Positions 8,144 to 15,790 of a stretch of DNA of 64,000 nucleotides are shown here, piece by piece; position 1 is the first letter of the stretch, and every line of letters begins with the position of its first letter. Below the pieces are notes generated by a model that was given only the letters and a program-made list of their open reading frames with translations, searched no databases and was not told the DNA's origin. The DNA is from Pseudomonadota bacterium. GTDB lineage: Bacteria > Pseudomonadota > Gammaproteobacteria > Xanthomonadales > Xanthomonadaceae. The stretch is from NCBI GenBank assembly GCA_023386795.1, contig JAEWJB010000040.1:1-64000 (forward strand), written 5' to 3'. A program made the translations under genes and the position numbers.

Positions 8144-8785
8144 ATGGCGATCGACGATCTGCTGGACGAACACGAACAAGGCGAACGCGTTCGCTCGTGG
8201 TTGAGGAAGAATGGCGCCGGCCTGATCGGCGGTGTCGTGGTGGGCCTGGGGCTGATCCTGGGCATGCAGTGGTGGCAGAAGCAGCAGCTCGGCCACGCAG
8301 CCGAAGCCGGCCGTCGCTATGACGCGGTGGTCAAGGGCGTGGAAGCTGGCAAGCTCGACGACGCCGCCAAGGCGATGCAGGAACTGTCCACGGCCAAGGC
8401 CGCCGGCATCTATGTCGACCTCGCCGCGCTGGACCTGGCCAAGGCACAGGTGACCGCCGGCAAGAACGACGAGGCGATCAAGACCCTTCGCAACATCCAG
8501 GCCGACGGCGCGCTCAAGCGGGTGGTCGACCAGCGTCTGGCCAAGTTGCTGATCGACGGCAACCAGGGCGCCGAGGCAGACAAGCTGCTGGCCGGCTACG
8601 ACGACGGCATCAGCCTGGAAATCCGCGGCGACGCGGCGCAGGCCCAGGGCCAGCGCGATGCGGCCCGTGACCTGTACACGAAGGCCCTGGCCCAGGTGGC
8701 GGTCGGCGCGCCGCAGCGCGCCCTGCTGGAAGTCAAGCTCACCGATGCGGGCGGCACCGTGCCCGAACCCGCGGAGCAGATCTGA
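8144..8785 (+). CDS. yfgM: YfgM-family TPR membrane protein (SecYEG accessory)
   Basis: A 213-aa protein with a short cytoplasmic N-terminus (MAIDDLLDEHEQGERVRSW), one membrane helix (about 24-44) and periplasmic TPR-like helices. E. coli YfgM associates with the translocon and PpiD. I prefer ATG 8144 over the in-frame GTG at 8132: GGTGAGAG lies five bases before it and the family N-terminus starts there. The GTG has a fair AAGGA of its own, so the choice is not certain. The stop overlaps the bamB start by one base. Confidence 0.85.
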   Translation: MAIDDLLDEHEQGERVRSWLRKNGAGLIGGVVVGLGLILGMQWWQKQQLGHAAEAGRRYDAVVKGVEAGKLDDAAKAMQELSTAKAAGIYVDLAALDLAKAQVTAGKNDEAIKTLRNIQADGALKRVVDQRLAKLLIDGNQGAEADKLLAGYDDGISLEIRGDAAQAQGQRDAARDLYTKALAQVAVGAPQRALLEVKLTDAGGTVPEPAEQI

Positions 8786-9990
8786 TGAACCAAGTGAAGT
8801 GGAAGCAACTGGCGGCCATCGTGCTGCTTGGCGCCGCGCTCAGCGGCTGCAGCACGGTCAAGGGCTGGTTCACCAGCAAGGACGCCGCCGCGAAGAAGGC
8901 GCAGGAGCCGGCCGAACTGGTCGACTTCAAGCCGACCGTGGAAGTGCGCAAGATCTGGTCCACCGGCATTGGCAAGGGCGAAGGCCGCATCGGCGTGCGC
9001 CAGCATCCGGCGGTCGCCGATGGCCGCGTGTTTGCGGCGGCGGTGGAGGGCGGCGTCGTGGCGCTGGACCTGCAGACCGGCAAGCAGGTCTGGGAATACA
9101 AGCCCGAGAAGGTCAAGAAGAAGCCCAAGCTGCGCCTGTCCGGTGGTCCCGGCGTGGGCGAGGGGCTGGTGGTGATCGGCACGCTCGACGGCCAGGTCAT
9201 CGCGCTCGATGCCGCCAACGGCAGCGAGAAGTGGCGCGCCCGCGTGCCGAACGAAGTCATCGCCGCGCCGGCGATCGCGCAGAACCTGGTGTTCGTGCGC
9301 AGCAATGACGGCCGTGTCACCGCCTTCGAGGCCGGCAACGGCCAGCGGCGCTGGTTCCATGACAAGGAATCGCCCTCGTTGACCGTGCGCGGCAATGCCT
9401 CGGTGCTCGCGGGCCCGGGCGTGGTATTCGTCGGCAACGACGACGGCACCGTGGATACGCTGGCCATGCAGGACGGTCGCCCGCTGTGGTCGCAGACGAT
9501 CGGCGTGCCGGAAGGCCGCACCGAATTGCAGCGCATGGCCGACGTGGATGGCACGCCGGTGCTGGAAGACCGCATCCTGTATGCCACCAGCTTCAAGAAC
9601 GAGACCCTGGCCATCGACGGCCCGACCGGTCGCCCGATCTGGTCGCGTGACCACGGCGGCGCCGGTGCGGTCGGCGTGTCTTCTGGCCTGGTCGTGGTGG
9701 CGGACAACGCCGGCTCGGTCTGGGGCCTGGACAAGGCCAGCGGCTCGGCGATGTGGTCGCAGGCCGCACTGGCCCGCCGCTCGCTGACAGGCGCGGCCAT
9801 CCAGGGTGACTACGCCGTGGTCGGCGACTACAAGGGCTACCTGCACTGGCTGCGGCTGGACAACGGTGAGTTGGCGGCGCGGGAGCGTGCCGGGCGCGAC
9901 GCCCTGGTCGGCCAGCTGGTCGTGGTCGATGGCATACTGCTGGTGCAGAACACGGACGGCAAACTGATCGCCTTCCGGCTGGCCCAATAA
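8785..9990 (+). CDS. bamB: Outer-membrane protein assembly factor BamB
   Basis: A 401-aa lipoprotein of the BAM complex. The signal peptide ends in a lipobox (ALSGC, Cys22). The rest is an eight-bladed PQQ-type beta-propeller with recurring blade motifs such as GVVALDLQTGKQVWEY and GQVIALDAANGSEKW. Length is usual. Its ATG overlaps the yfgM stop and der follows after 15 bases, the conserved yfgM-bamB-der arrangement. Confidence 0.95.
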   Translation: MNQVKWKQLAAIVLLGAALSGCSTVKGWFTSKDAAAKKAQEPAELVDFKPTVEVRKIWSTGIGKGEGRIGVRQHPAVADGRVFAAAVEGGVVALDLQTGKQVWEYKPEKVKKKPKLRLSGGPGVGEGLVVIGTLDGQVIALDAANGSEKWRARVPNEVIAAPAIAQNLVFVRSNDGRVTAFEAGNGQRRWFHDKESPSLTVRGNASVLAGPGVVFVGNDDGTVDTLAMQDGRPLWSQTIGVPEGRTELQRMADVDGTPVLEDRILYATSFKNETLAIDGPTGRPIWSRDHGGAGAVGVSSGLVVVADNAGSVWGLDKASGSAMWSQAALARRSLTGAAIQGDYAVVGDYKGYLHWLRLDNGELAARERAGRDALVGQLVVVDGILLVQNTDGKLIAFRLAQ

Positions 9991-10005
9991 GACAGGAGTG
10001 ACGCG

Positions 10006-11403
10006 ATGCTGCCTTTGGTCGCCCTGGTTGGACGGCCGAATGTCGGCAAGTCCACTCTTTTCAATGCGCTGACGCGCAGCCGCGACGCGCTGGTCCATGA
10101 CCAGCCCGGCGTGACCCGTGACCGCCACTACGGCGTGTGCCGACTGGAAGGGCATGAGCCCTTCATCGTCGTGGACACCGGCGGCATCGCCGGCGAGGAA
10201 GAAGGCCTGGCCGGCGCCACCGCGCGGCAGGCCCGCGCGGCGGCCGGCGAGGCCGATCTGGTGCTGTTCGTGGTGGATGGCCGCGAAGGCGCCTCCGCGC
10301 TGGACGACGAGATTCTCGCCTGGCTGCGCAAGCTGTCGCGGCCGACCTTGTTGGTCATCAACAAGATTGACGGCGTCAACGAAGACGCCGTGCGTTCCGA
10401 TTTTGCTCGCTATGGCTTCGCCGACGTCATCACCGTTTCGGCCGCGCACCGGCAGGGGCTGGACGACCTGCTCGACGAGGTCCGCGAACGCCTGCCCGAA
10501 GAGGGCGCCGGCGAGCTGCTCGACGAAGACCCCGCGCGCATGCGCATCGCCTTCGTCGGCCGGCCGAATGTGGGCAAGTCCACACTGGTGAACCGCCTGC
10601 TCGGCGAGGAGCGCATGATCGCCTCCGAAGTGCCGGGCACCACGCGCGACTCCATCGCCGTGGACCTGGAACGCGACGGTCGCCAGTACCGCCTGATCGA
10701 CACCGCCGGCCTGCGCCGCAAGGCGCGCGTGGAGGAGGCGGTCGAGAAATTCAGCGCCTTCAAGACCCTGCAGGCCATCGAACAGTGCCAGGTCGCCGTG
10801 CTCCTGCTGGATGCCACCGAGGGCGTCACCGACCAGGACGCGACCGTGCTCGGCGCCATTCTGGAAGCCGGCAAGGCGCTGGTGGTGGCGATCAACAAGT
10901 GGGATGGCCTGACCGAATACCAGCGCGCCCAGGCCGAAGACCTGCTCTCGCGAAAGCTGAGCTTCGTCAACTGGGCCGAAGCGGTGCGTATCTCGGCCAA
11001 GCACGGCTCGGGCCTGCGCGAGCTGTTCGCCGCCATCCATCGCGCGCACGCCTCGGCGACGAAGGAATTCAGCACCGCCGAAGTCAACAAGACGCTGGAA
11101 GTGGCCTACGAGACCAACCCGCCGCCGAGCATCCGTGGCCATGTCTCCAAGCTGCGCTATGTGCATCCGGGTGGCAGCAACCCGCCGACCTTCATCGTCC
11201 ACGGCACGCGCCTGAAGGTGCTGCCGGATTCGTACAAGCGTTACCTGGAGAACTTCTTCCGCAAGCGCTTCAAGCTGGTGGGCACGCCGGTTCGTTTCAT
11301 CTTCCGCGAAGGCGCCAACCCGTACGAAGGCAAGAAGAACGAACTGACCGACCGCCAGATCGCCCGCAAGCGGCGTCTGATGCGCCACGTCAAGGGCAAG
11401 TGA
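10006..11403 (+). CDS. der: Ribosome biogenesis GTPase Der (EngA)
   Basis: A 465-aa tandem GTPase needed for 50S subunit maturation. Two P-loops are visible (GRPNVGKS at 9-16 and again at 185-192), each with its own G3 (DTGG 57-60; DTAG) and G4 (NKID 119-122; NKWD) motifs, followed by the C-terminal KH-like domain. CAGGAG lies eight bases before the ATG. The stop overlaps a GTG that probably starts moeA. Confidence 0.97.
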   Translation: MLPLVALVGRPNVGKSTLFNALTRSRDALVHDQPGVTRDRHYGVCRLEGHEPFIVVDTGGIAGEEEGLAGATARQARAAAGEADLVLFVVDGREGASALDDEILAWLRKLSRPTLLVINKIDGVNEDAVRSDFARYGFADVITVSAAHRQGLDDLLDEVRERLPEEGAGELLDEDPARMRIAFVGRPNVGKSTLVNRLLGEERMIASEVPGTTRDSIAVDLERDGRQYRLIDTAGLRRKARVEEAVEKFSAFKTLQAIEQCQVAVLLLDATEGVTDQDATVLGAILEAGKALVVAINKWDGLTEYQRAQAEDLLSRKLSFVNWAEAVRISAKHGSGLRELFAAIHRAHASATKEFSTAEVNKTLEVAYETNPPPSIRGHVSKLRYVHPGGSNPPTFIVHGTRLKVLPDSYKRYLENFFRKRFKLVGTPVRFIFREGANPYEGKKNELTDRQIARKRRLMRHVKGK

Positions 11404-12629
11404 CCGCGGCCGCGCCGATGGCCGATTTCCCGAGCCGCCTGTCCGTCGCCGAAGCCCAGGCGCTGCTGCATGGGCTGGCAGCCGCCCGGCGCATGCCGGT
11501 CGAGCAACTGGCCACCGCCCGCGCGGACGGCCGGGTGCTGGCCGCCGATATCGTCGCCGGTGTCAGCCTGCCGGCGTTCGACAACAGCGCGATGGACGGC
11601 TTCGCGCTGCGCCACGCCGATGCGGCCAGCGGGCAGCTGCGGTTGGCCGGCGAGCAGTTCGCCGGGTACGCCGACGCAGCCGCGCTGGGCGCAGGGGAAT
11701 GCGTGCGTATCACGACCGGCGCACCGCTGCCACGCGGCGCGGACACTATCCTCGTGCGGGAACTGGCGCGCGAGCAGGACGGCATCATCCATTTCGACGC
11801 GGCGCCGGCGCCGGGCAGTTTCGTGCGCCGGGCGGGCGAGGACGTGCGTGCCGGCGACGTCGTGCTGCACGCCGGCAGCGTGCTTACGGCCGCGCGCATC
11901 GGCTTGGCGGCCGCGGTGGGGCGGGCGCAGCTTCCCGTCTACGCACGGCCGACGGTGGCGGTATTTGCCACCGGCGACGAACTGGTCGAACCGGGCACGC
12001 CGCTGGGACCGGGCCAGATCTACAACGCCAACCGCGACCTGCTGATGGCGCGGCTGCGCGAGCTGGGCTTCACGCCGATGGCGTGGCCGACATTGCCGGA
12101 CGACCCCGCGCGCATGGAAACGGTGTTGCGTGATGCCGCAGCGGCGTTCGACGTGATCCTGACCTGCGGCGGCGTGTCCGCGGGCGAGAAGGATTACCTG
12201 CCGGCGCTTCTGGAACGCGTGGGCCGCATCCATTTCTGGAAGGTCCGCATGCGGCCGGGCATGCCGCTGCTGTGCGGCGAGCTGGACAAGGCCGTGGTGC
12301 TTGGCCTGCCCGGCAATCCGGTGTCGGTGCTGGCAACCTTCACCGCCTTTGCCCAGCCACTGCTGGAGGGCCTGCAGGGTCGTAGCGAGCCGGCGCTGCG
12401 CCTGTATGCGGCCCTGGACGCACCGTGGGACAAACGGCAGGAGCGACTCGAGTTGCTGCGGGGTCGGCTGCATTGCGATGCCACTACCGGCCAGCTGCGG
12501 GTGACGCCGAATGCGGCCGATGCCTCGCACCGGCTGCGTGGCGCGGCCGACAGCGACGTGCTGCTGGTGCTGGCGGAAGGCACGCGGGCGTATGCGGCTG
12601 GCGAGGTGGTCGAGGTGCTCCGCTACTGA
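11400..12629 (+). CDS. moeA: Molybdopterin molybdenumtransferase MoeA
   Basis: A 409-aa enzyme that inserts molybdate into adenylylated molybdopterin. Family motifs are present: PAFDNSAMDGFALR, the GGVSAGEKDYLP motif of the MPT-binding domain, and PGNPVSVLATF. The start is taken as GTG 11400 in a GTGA overlap with der, with AAGGG seven bases upstream. The ATG at 11418 (MADFPSRLS) is possible but has no ribosome site. With the next gene it forms a molybdenum-cofactor pair. Confidence 0.93.
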   Translation: MTAAAPMADFPSRLSVAEAQALLHGLAAARRMPVEQLATARADGRVLAADIVAGVSLPAFDNSAMDGFALRHADAASGQLRLAGEQFAGYADAAALGAGECVRITTGAPLPRGADTILVRELAREQDGIIHFDAAPAPGSFVRRAGEDVRAGDVVLHAGSVLTAARIGLAAAVGRAQLPVYARPTVAVFATGDELVEPGTPLGPGQIYNANRDLLMARLRELGFTPMAWPTLPDDPARMETVLRDAAAAFDVILTCGGVSAGEKDYLPALLERVGRIHFWKVRMRPGMPLLCGELDKAVVLGLPGNPVSVLATFTAFAQPLLEGLQGRSEPALRLYAALDAPWDKRQERLELLRGRLHCDATTGQLRVTPNAADASHRLRGAADSDVLLVLAEGTRAYAAGEVVEVLRY

Positions 12630-12747
12630 GCTGGCGCCGGATACTCGGGTGTTTCCACGCCCCGGTGGCCATGGAGCTCACCCGGCTGCGACGCAGCGAT
12701 CCGCTCCCCGCACGTCGCCCAGCCGCCTTTGCGCGGATAATGACCGC

Positions 12748-13887
12748 ATGAGCATCGAACAGATCGACCCGGCACAGGCGCGCCGCCGCTCCACCCAGGG
12801 CATTCGCCTGATCGACATCCGCGAGGCGCACGAGCGCATCGACGGCCAGGCCGAGGGGGCCCTGGCGCTGACCCGGGCCGAACTCGAAGCCGCGCCGGAC
12901 GAACACCTCGGGTCTGCCGACCAGCCGGTGATGCTGATCTGCCAGACCGGCAAGCGCTCGCTCGCCGCCGCCGAAGCGCTGCATGCGCTCGGATGGCCGC
13001 AGGTGGTATCGGTCGCCGGCGGTACCGCGCGCTGGCGTGCCGAAGGCCTGCCACTGGTACGCCCACAGCTGCCCGCCGACCAGCAGGATTTCCTCGAACG
13101 CTATTCGCGCCACCTGCGCCTGCCGCAGGTCGGGGTGGAAGGGCAACGCCGCTTGCAGGACGCGCGCGTGCTGGTGGTCGGTGCCGGTGGCCTGGGGTCT
13201 CCGGCGGCGTACTACCTGGCCGCCGCCGGGGTCGGCACGCTGCGGTTGATCGACGACGATGTGGTGGACCGCAGCAACCTGCAACGTCAGATCCTGCACA
13301 CCGATGCACGCGTGGGCATGCCCAAGGTCGATTCGGCCACGATCGCCTTGCAGGCGCTCAACCCGACGGTGCACGTGGAGGCCTTCGCCGAGCGCCTGCG
13401 TGCCGACAACGTGGAGCGCGTGCTGCAGGATGTGGATGTCGTGCTGGATGGCTCGGACAACTTCCCGCTGCGCTACCTGCTCAACGATGCGTGCGTGAAG
13501 CTGGGCAAGCCGCTGGTCTACGGGGCGGTACAGCAGTTCGAGGGCCAGGTGAGCGTGTTCGACGCGGGGCGTCATCGCGGGCAGGCGCCGTGTTATCGCT
13601 GCCTGTTCCCGGAGCCACCGTCGCCCGAGTTCGCGCCCAACTGCGCAGAGGCTGGCGTGTTCGGCGTGCTGCCGGGCATTGTCGGGCTGTTGCAGGCCAC
13701 CGAAGTGCTCAAGCTGCTGCTCGGGCTCGGCGAACCGCTGACCGGGCGCCTGCTCGGCCTGGACGCGCTGACGATGCGTTTTCGCGAATTGCGCTTGCCT
13801 CCAGACCCGGAATGCCCGGTGTGCGCACCCGGCCGCGCGTTTCCCGGCTATATCGACTACGCCGCGTTCTGCCGTAGCCCCGCCTGA
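12748..13887 (+). CDS. moeB: Rhodanese-MoeB/ThiF sulfur-carrier adenylyltransferase
   Basis: A 379-aa fusion. Residues 1-105 are a rhodanese domain with Cys65 in CQTGKRS. Residues 115-370 are an E1-like ThiF/MoeB domain with nucleotide-binding GAGGLGSP (145-152), Asp/Arg in DRSNLQRQ, and zinc-ligand pairs CYRC (282-285) and CPVC near the C-terminus. It should adenylylate a MoaD- or ThiS-like C-terminus for thiocarboxylation. In eukaryotic MOCS3 the rhodanese is C-terminal; here it is N-terminal. A GATAAT -10-like hexamer (12736-12741) ends seven bases before the ATG, so the message may be leaderless. The 118-base gap from moeA suggests its own promoter. Confidence 0.92.
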   Translation: MSIEQIDPAQARRRSTQGIRLIDIREAHERIDGQAEGALALTRAELEAAPDEHLGSADQPVMLICQTGKRSLAAAEALHALGWPQVVSVAGGTARWRAEGLPLVRPQLPADQQDFLERYSRHLRLPQVGVEGQRRLQDARVLVVGAGGLGSPAAYYLAAAGVGTLRLIDDDVVDRSNLQRQILHTDARVGMPKVDSATIALQALNPTVHVEAFAERLRADNVERVLQDVDVVLDGSDNFPLRYLLNDACVKLGKPLVYGAVQQFEGQVSVFDAGRHRGQAPCYRCLFPEPPSPEFAPNCAEAGVFGVLPGIVGLLQATEVLKLLLGLGEPLTGRLLGLDALTMRFRELRLPPDPECPVCAPGRAFPGYIDYAAFCRSPA

Positions 13888-13926
13888 GGCCTTCACCCGG
13901 TCACCACCGCGATGAACCGCTCGCGG

Positions 13927-13957
13927 AGGTGAAGCGCAGGGCAAACCGTCTTCACCT
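13927..13957. repeat. 8-bp inverted repeat upstream of the DUF4142 gene
   Basis: AGGTGAAG (13927-13934) and CTTCACCT (13950-13957) are perfect inverted copies 15 bases apart, ending 32 bases before the DUF4142 start. A further CTTCACC lies at about 13893-13899. It could be an operator or promoter-proximal stem; the identity of any binding protein is unknown. Confidence 0.4.
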
Positions 13958-13989
13958 GCATCGCATCGGCGAAGTCGCAGGCTGTCGAC

Positions 13990-14604
13990 ATGCGATCAGC
14001 CACCTTGCTCCTGTTGGCGTGTACCGCGTCGGCTTGCCTGCCGACGACCGCGCGTGCGCAGGTGGATCCGAACGATCCCGCCGAAGCGCGCACCCGCTAC
14101 GAAGCACCGGTTGCGAAAGCGGCCGGCTCGGACATCGCCGGCTGGCCCCAGGCCAACGCGAGAGAGCGCGAGGGATTGGGCCTGCTGAGCGTCACGGACC
14201 AATACCAGGCGGATCTGTCCCGGCTGGCGCTTGACCGCGGCCTGGCCGATCCCGTGCACGCTTGGGCCGAGCGCATGCTGGCCGATCATGCGGCCGCGCG
14301 CGGTCGCCACGACCGTTGGCTGCCGGATCTCGGCCAGCCGCGCGCGCAGGCCTGGATGCGCCGTGGCCAGCGGGCGCTGAGCGATATGCGCGCCGCCGAT
14401 GCGGAGCGCGCCACTGCGCAGTATGTCCACGCCATGGCGCTCAGCCTCGCCGAGGCGCTGCATGTGCTCGACAACGAACTGCTACCCGACGCCAGCACGC
14501 CACAGATGCGCACCTATCTGCAGGAACTGCGCGAACCGTTGGCTGCCGAACTGGCCGCCGCTCGCCGCCTGATGACGCAACCGGAGATACACCATGAAAC
14601 ATGA
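13990..14604 (+). CDS. DUF4142-family exported protein
   Basis: A 204-aa protein with a signal peptide (MRSATLLLLACTASAC; Cys16 could be a lipobox cysteine, or cleavage could follow ARA at about 23) and an all-helical DUF4142/ferritin-like-looking domain (VTDQYQADLSRLALDR, WAERMLADHAAARGRH). Such proteins are periplasmic and often sit among stress genes; the molecular function is not established. The last 11 bases overlap the next small gene. Confidence 0.75.
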   Translation: MRSATLLLLACTASACLPTTARAQVDPNDPAEARTRYEAPVAKAAGSDIAGWPQANAREREGLGLLSVTDQYQADLSRLALDRGLADPVHAWAERMLADHAAARGRHDRWLPDLGQPRAQAWMRRGQRALSDMRAADAERATAQYVHAMALSLAEALHVLDNELLPDASTPQMRTYLQELREPLAAELAAARRLMTQPEIHHET

Positions 14605-14752
14605 AGCCCCCACACCGCCGATTCCCGAGACGCCTGAAAAGCCCGCCAAGGAAAAGCACAAGGAACAGAAGCGCCAGGACGAGGCGCTTGAGGAGACCTT
14701 CCCGGCGAGCGATCCCGTCTCGCCGTTCATCCCGGCCAAGGTCCCCGATTGA
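14594..14752 (+). CDS. Small charged protein with ETFPASDP motif (52 aa)
   Basis: A 52-residue open frame starting ATG at 14594. The N-terminus is Pro/Lys/Glu-rich and disordered-looking, followed by QDEALEETFPASDPVSPF. That EALEETFPASDP motif recurs in small uncharacterised proteobacterial proteins. It overlaps the DUF4142 gene by 11 bases and its TGA shares one base with the ATG of the next gene, so it is coupled on both sides. Function unknown. Confidence 0.7.
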   Translation: MKHEAPTPPIPETPEKPAKEKHKEQKRQDEALEETFPASDPVSPFIPAKVPD

Positions 14753-15540
14753 TGGCGGCACGGGCGCTGAAGGTCGCCACCTTCAACGTCAACGGCATCA
14801 CCGCGCGCCTGCCGCACCTGCTGGAATGGCTGGCGCGCGAAAAGCCGGACGTGGTGGCGCTGCAGGAACTGAAGGCTGTCGATACCGCCTTCCCGCGCGC
14901 CGCATTGGAGGAGGCGGGTTATGGCAGCCGGTGGATCGGCCAGGCGTCCTGGAATGGCGTGGCGGTCCTGTCGCGCGGCGAAATTCCCGCCGAAGTGCGG
15001 CGTGGGCTGCCGTGGGACCGCAGCGACACGCAGAGCCGATATCTGGAGGTCGACACGCATGGCCTGCGCGTGGCGGCGCTCTACCTGCCGAATGGAAATC
15101 CACAACCCGGACCGCGCTTCGATTACAAGCTCAAGTGGTTCGCGCGGCTGATCCGCCATGCACGCAAGCTGGCCGAGGCGGATGCGCCGGTCGTCATGCT
15201 CGGCGACTTCAATGTCGTGCCGACCGATGAAGACATCTACGACCCGAAAGGGTGGCGCAAGGATGCATTGCTGCAACCCGAGAGCCGTGCGGCGTGGTTC
15301 AAGCTGCTGGACCAGGGCTGGACGGACGCGTTGCACGCGGTCCATGGCGATGCCCGCATCTACACCTTCTGGGACTATTTCCGCCAGCATTACGAGCGCG
15401 ACCGCGGCCTGCGCATCGACCACCTGCTGCTCAATGCCGCCTTGGCGCCGCGCTTGCGCGACGCGGGCGTGGACCGCTGGGTCCGTGGCCTGCCCAAGGC
15501 CAGTGACCACGCGCCGACCTGGATCAAGTTGGCCCGTTGA
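14752..15540 (+). CDS. xthA: Exodeoxyribonuclease III family AP endonuclease
   Basis: A 262-aa endonuclease/exonuclease/phosphatase-fold enzyme. Visible motifs are TFNVNGITAR, the metal-binding Glu in LQELKAVD, LGDFNVVPTDEDIYDP, and C-terminal RIDHLLLNAAL and SDHAPTW with the catalytic Asp-His. It is expected to cleave abasic sites and trim 3' ends. Start is ATG 14752, overlapping the previous stop. Placement two genes before ligD suggests end-processing during repair. Xanthomonads can carry more than one ExoIII paralogue, so xthA is a family-level symbol. Confidence 0.9.
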   Translation: MAARALKVATFNVNGITARLPHLLEWLAREKPDVVALQELKAVDTAFPRAALEEAGYGSRWIGQASWNGVAVLSRGEIPAEVRRGLPWDRSDTQSRYLEVDTHGLRVAALYLPNGNPQPGPRFDYKLKWFARLIRHARKLAEADAPVVMLGDFNVVPTDEDIYDPKGWRKDALLQPESRAAWFKLLDQGWTDALHAVHGDARIYTFWDYFRQHYERDRGLRIDHLLLNAALAPRLRDAGVDRWVRGLPKASDHAPTWIKLAR

Positions 15541-15604
15541 CCTTCACCCACGCGCGACCTGCCGGGGCGTAGCGTCGAGCGCGTCTACAGGCCGAGGAAC
15601 CTCG

Positions 15605-15781
15605 ATGAGCGATGACAAGCAGCAGGCCGGTCCCCGTGACCGGGAGCGCATCAACCTCTCCGAAGATTACGAGGTGCGCTACTGGACACACGCGCTGGGC
15701 GTAAGCGAACAGAAGCTGCGCGAGGCCGTGCATACCGTCGGCACGTCGGCGGCGGCGGTGCGCGAGTACGTGCGCAAGTAG
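15605..15781 (+). CDS. DUF3606 small protein (58 aa)
   Basis: A 58-aa protein starting at ATG 15605. The segment RINLSEDYEVRYWTHALGVS followed by a valine- and alanine-rich helix ending in VREYVRK is the DUF3606 signature and fills the whole protein. Function unknown. It ends nine bases before the ligD GTG, so the two are likely co-transcribed. A GAGGAAC sequence lies seven bases before the start. Confidence 0.85.
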   Translation: MSDDKQQAGPRDRERINLSEDYEVRYWTHALGVSEQKLREAVHTVGTSAAAVREYVRK

Positions 15782-15790
15782 GGCGCGCGC

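Noticed and set aside
8596..11388. A 930-codon minus-strand open frame opposite bamB and der
   Set aside because: It has the same Arg/His-rich composition as the other antisense frames, and the plus-strand genes are unambiguous.
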